Shown piece by piece: positions 63,700 to 64,000 of a stretch of 64,000 bases of DNA. A program made the position numbers and the translations under genes. Positions within the stretch are counted from its first letter, which is position 1. Every line of letters starts with the position of its first letter. The stretch is from Spirosoma sp. (lineage in GTDB: Bacteria > Bacteroidota > Bacteroidia > Cytophagales > Spirosomataceae), in the NCBI RefSeq assembly GCF_026391055.1, contig NZ_JAPLET010000026.1, positions 1 through 64,000 on the forward strand. The letters are read 5' to 3'. The notes beneath the pieces are model-generated. The model was not told the origin of the DNA. It saw only the letters and a list, made by a program, of their open reading frames with translations, and made no database searches.

Positions 63700-64000
63700 T
63701 TATCGGGCTATTTCCATTACTTCAAACTCCAACACACCAGCGGGTACCTTAATTTCGGCGGTGTCGCCAACGCGTTTCCCGAGCAAGCCTTTACCAATGG
63801 GCGAACCCACCGAAATACGGCCAGTTTTAAGGTCTGCTTCTTCTTCTGAAACGAGGATATAGAGCATCTCTGCACCACTTTTCTTGTTCTTGATCTTTAC
63901 TTTCGATAGTACCGATACCTGCGAGGCATCAATGGTCGATTCGTCCAGAACCCGTGCGTTCGAGAGTACCTCTTCCAGTTTCGATATTTTCAGTTCATGT
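63700..64000 (-). CDS. greA: Transcription elongation factor GreA, partial (N-terminus outside window)
   Basis: About 99 C-terminal residues and the stop codon (63700-63702) are present. The visible part starts in the helical hairpin (HELKISKLEEVLSNARVLDE) and continues with the FKBP-like C-terminal domain: ISVGSPIGKGLLGKRVGDTAEI, and the closing VLEFEVMEIAR. GreA stimulates transcript cleavage by stalled RNA polymerase. About 58 residues are expected beyond the right edge. Confidence 0.95.
   Translation of the reverse strand, partial: HELKISKLEEVLSNARVLDESTIDASQVSVLSKVKIKNKKSGAEMLYILVSEEEADLKTGRISVGSPIGKGLLGKRVGDTAEIKVPAGVLEFEVMEIAR

Noticed and set aside
1-64000. CRISPR arrays, tRNA/rRNA genes, prophage, integrases or complete insertion sequences
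   Set aside because: I looked for regularly spaced repeats, cloverleaf-like segments and transposase or integrase motifs and saw none; the many inverted repeats are single hairpins, not arrays.

Overview
The window looks like chromosomal DNA of a free-living Bacteroidota, order Cytophagales, most likely Spirosoma or a close relative. The genus is an inference from recognised proteins, not a computed placement. Supporting signs are a sigma/FecR/SusC/SusD set, DUF2911 and DUF4920 proteins, a 630-residue SerA with an N-terminal phosphatase, many lipoproteins and outer-membrane barrels, weak Shine-Dalgarno signals, and repeated TAnnTTTG promoter elements (often visible as CAAAGGTA upstream of minus-strand genes). 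I see no tRNA or rRNA gene, CRISPR array, phage or intact insertion sequence.

Layout. 1-5.3 kb: tyrS, queA, a small membrane protein, PduO-type adenosyltransferase, ilvE. 5.4-14.4 kb: a lipoprotein, a fatty-acid-hydroxylase-family enzyme, a heterodimeric ABC exporter with one degenerate ATP site, an SPFH protein with four N-terminal repeats, and a BamA-like barrel. 14.5-26.2 kb: sugar permease plus PfkB kinase, two secreted peptidases, lgt/yidD, a stand-alone GroES-like protein, and a sialate O-acetylesterase. 26.3-26.9 kb: an NmrA-type pseudogene. 28-35.9 kb: DUF2911 protein, acyl-CoA dehydrogenase, a YheT-type hydrolase carrying an in-frame repeat insertion, and a serine pathway pair (SerB-SerA fusion, then SerC-like). 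36.2-48.8 kb: nine codirectional genes: ECF sigma, FecR anti-sigma, SusC with STN domain, SusD, HpaI/GarL aldolase, GntP permease, GarR reductase, a secreted-looking UxuA-family protein, GudD glucarate dehydratase. 48.8-50.7 kb: divergent DinB-like and spore-photoproduct-lyase-like genes around palindromic sites. 50.8-55.3 kb: M13 peptidase, DUF4920 protein, lipoprotein, amidohydrolase. 55.3-63.1 kb: hexuronate genes (alpha/beta hydrolase, uxaC, uxuA on minus; exuT, kdgK, uxaB on plus). 63.2-64 kb: HIT protein and the 3' part of greA.

How the genes work together. The 36-49 kb locus reads as a glucarate (aldarate) uptake and catabolism operon: SusCD at the outer membrane, GntP at the inner membrane, GudD to 5-keto-4-deoxyglucarate, GarL-type cleavage to pyruvate plus tartronate semialdehyde, GarR to glycerate. 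The STN domain and the sigma/FecR pair predict trans-envelope induction by the substrate. It resembles a polysaccharide utilisation locus but has no glycan-degrading enzyme. Ten kilobases on, a second acid-sugar cluster handles hexuronates.

The most unusual non-coding signal is the set of long, perfectly paired hairpins at gene ends. Arms run from 14 to 35 bp and sequences are mostly unrelated. Several include the stop codon of one or both flanking genes, and one covers the start of the next gene. One hairpin family (core TGTAGTGCCGACC) occurs at two places.
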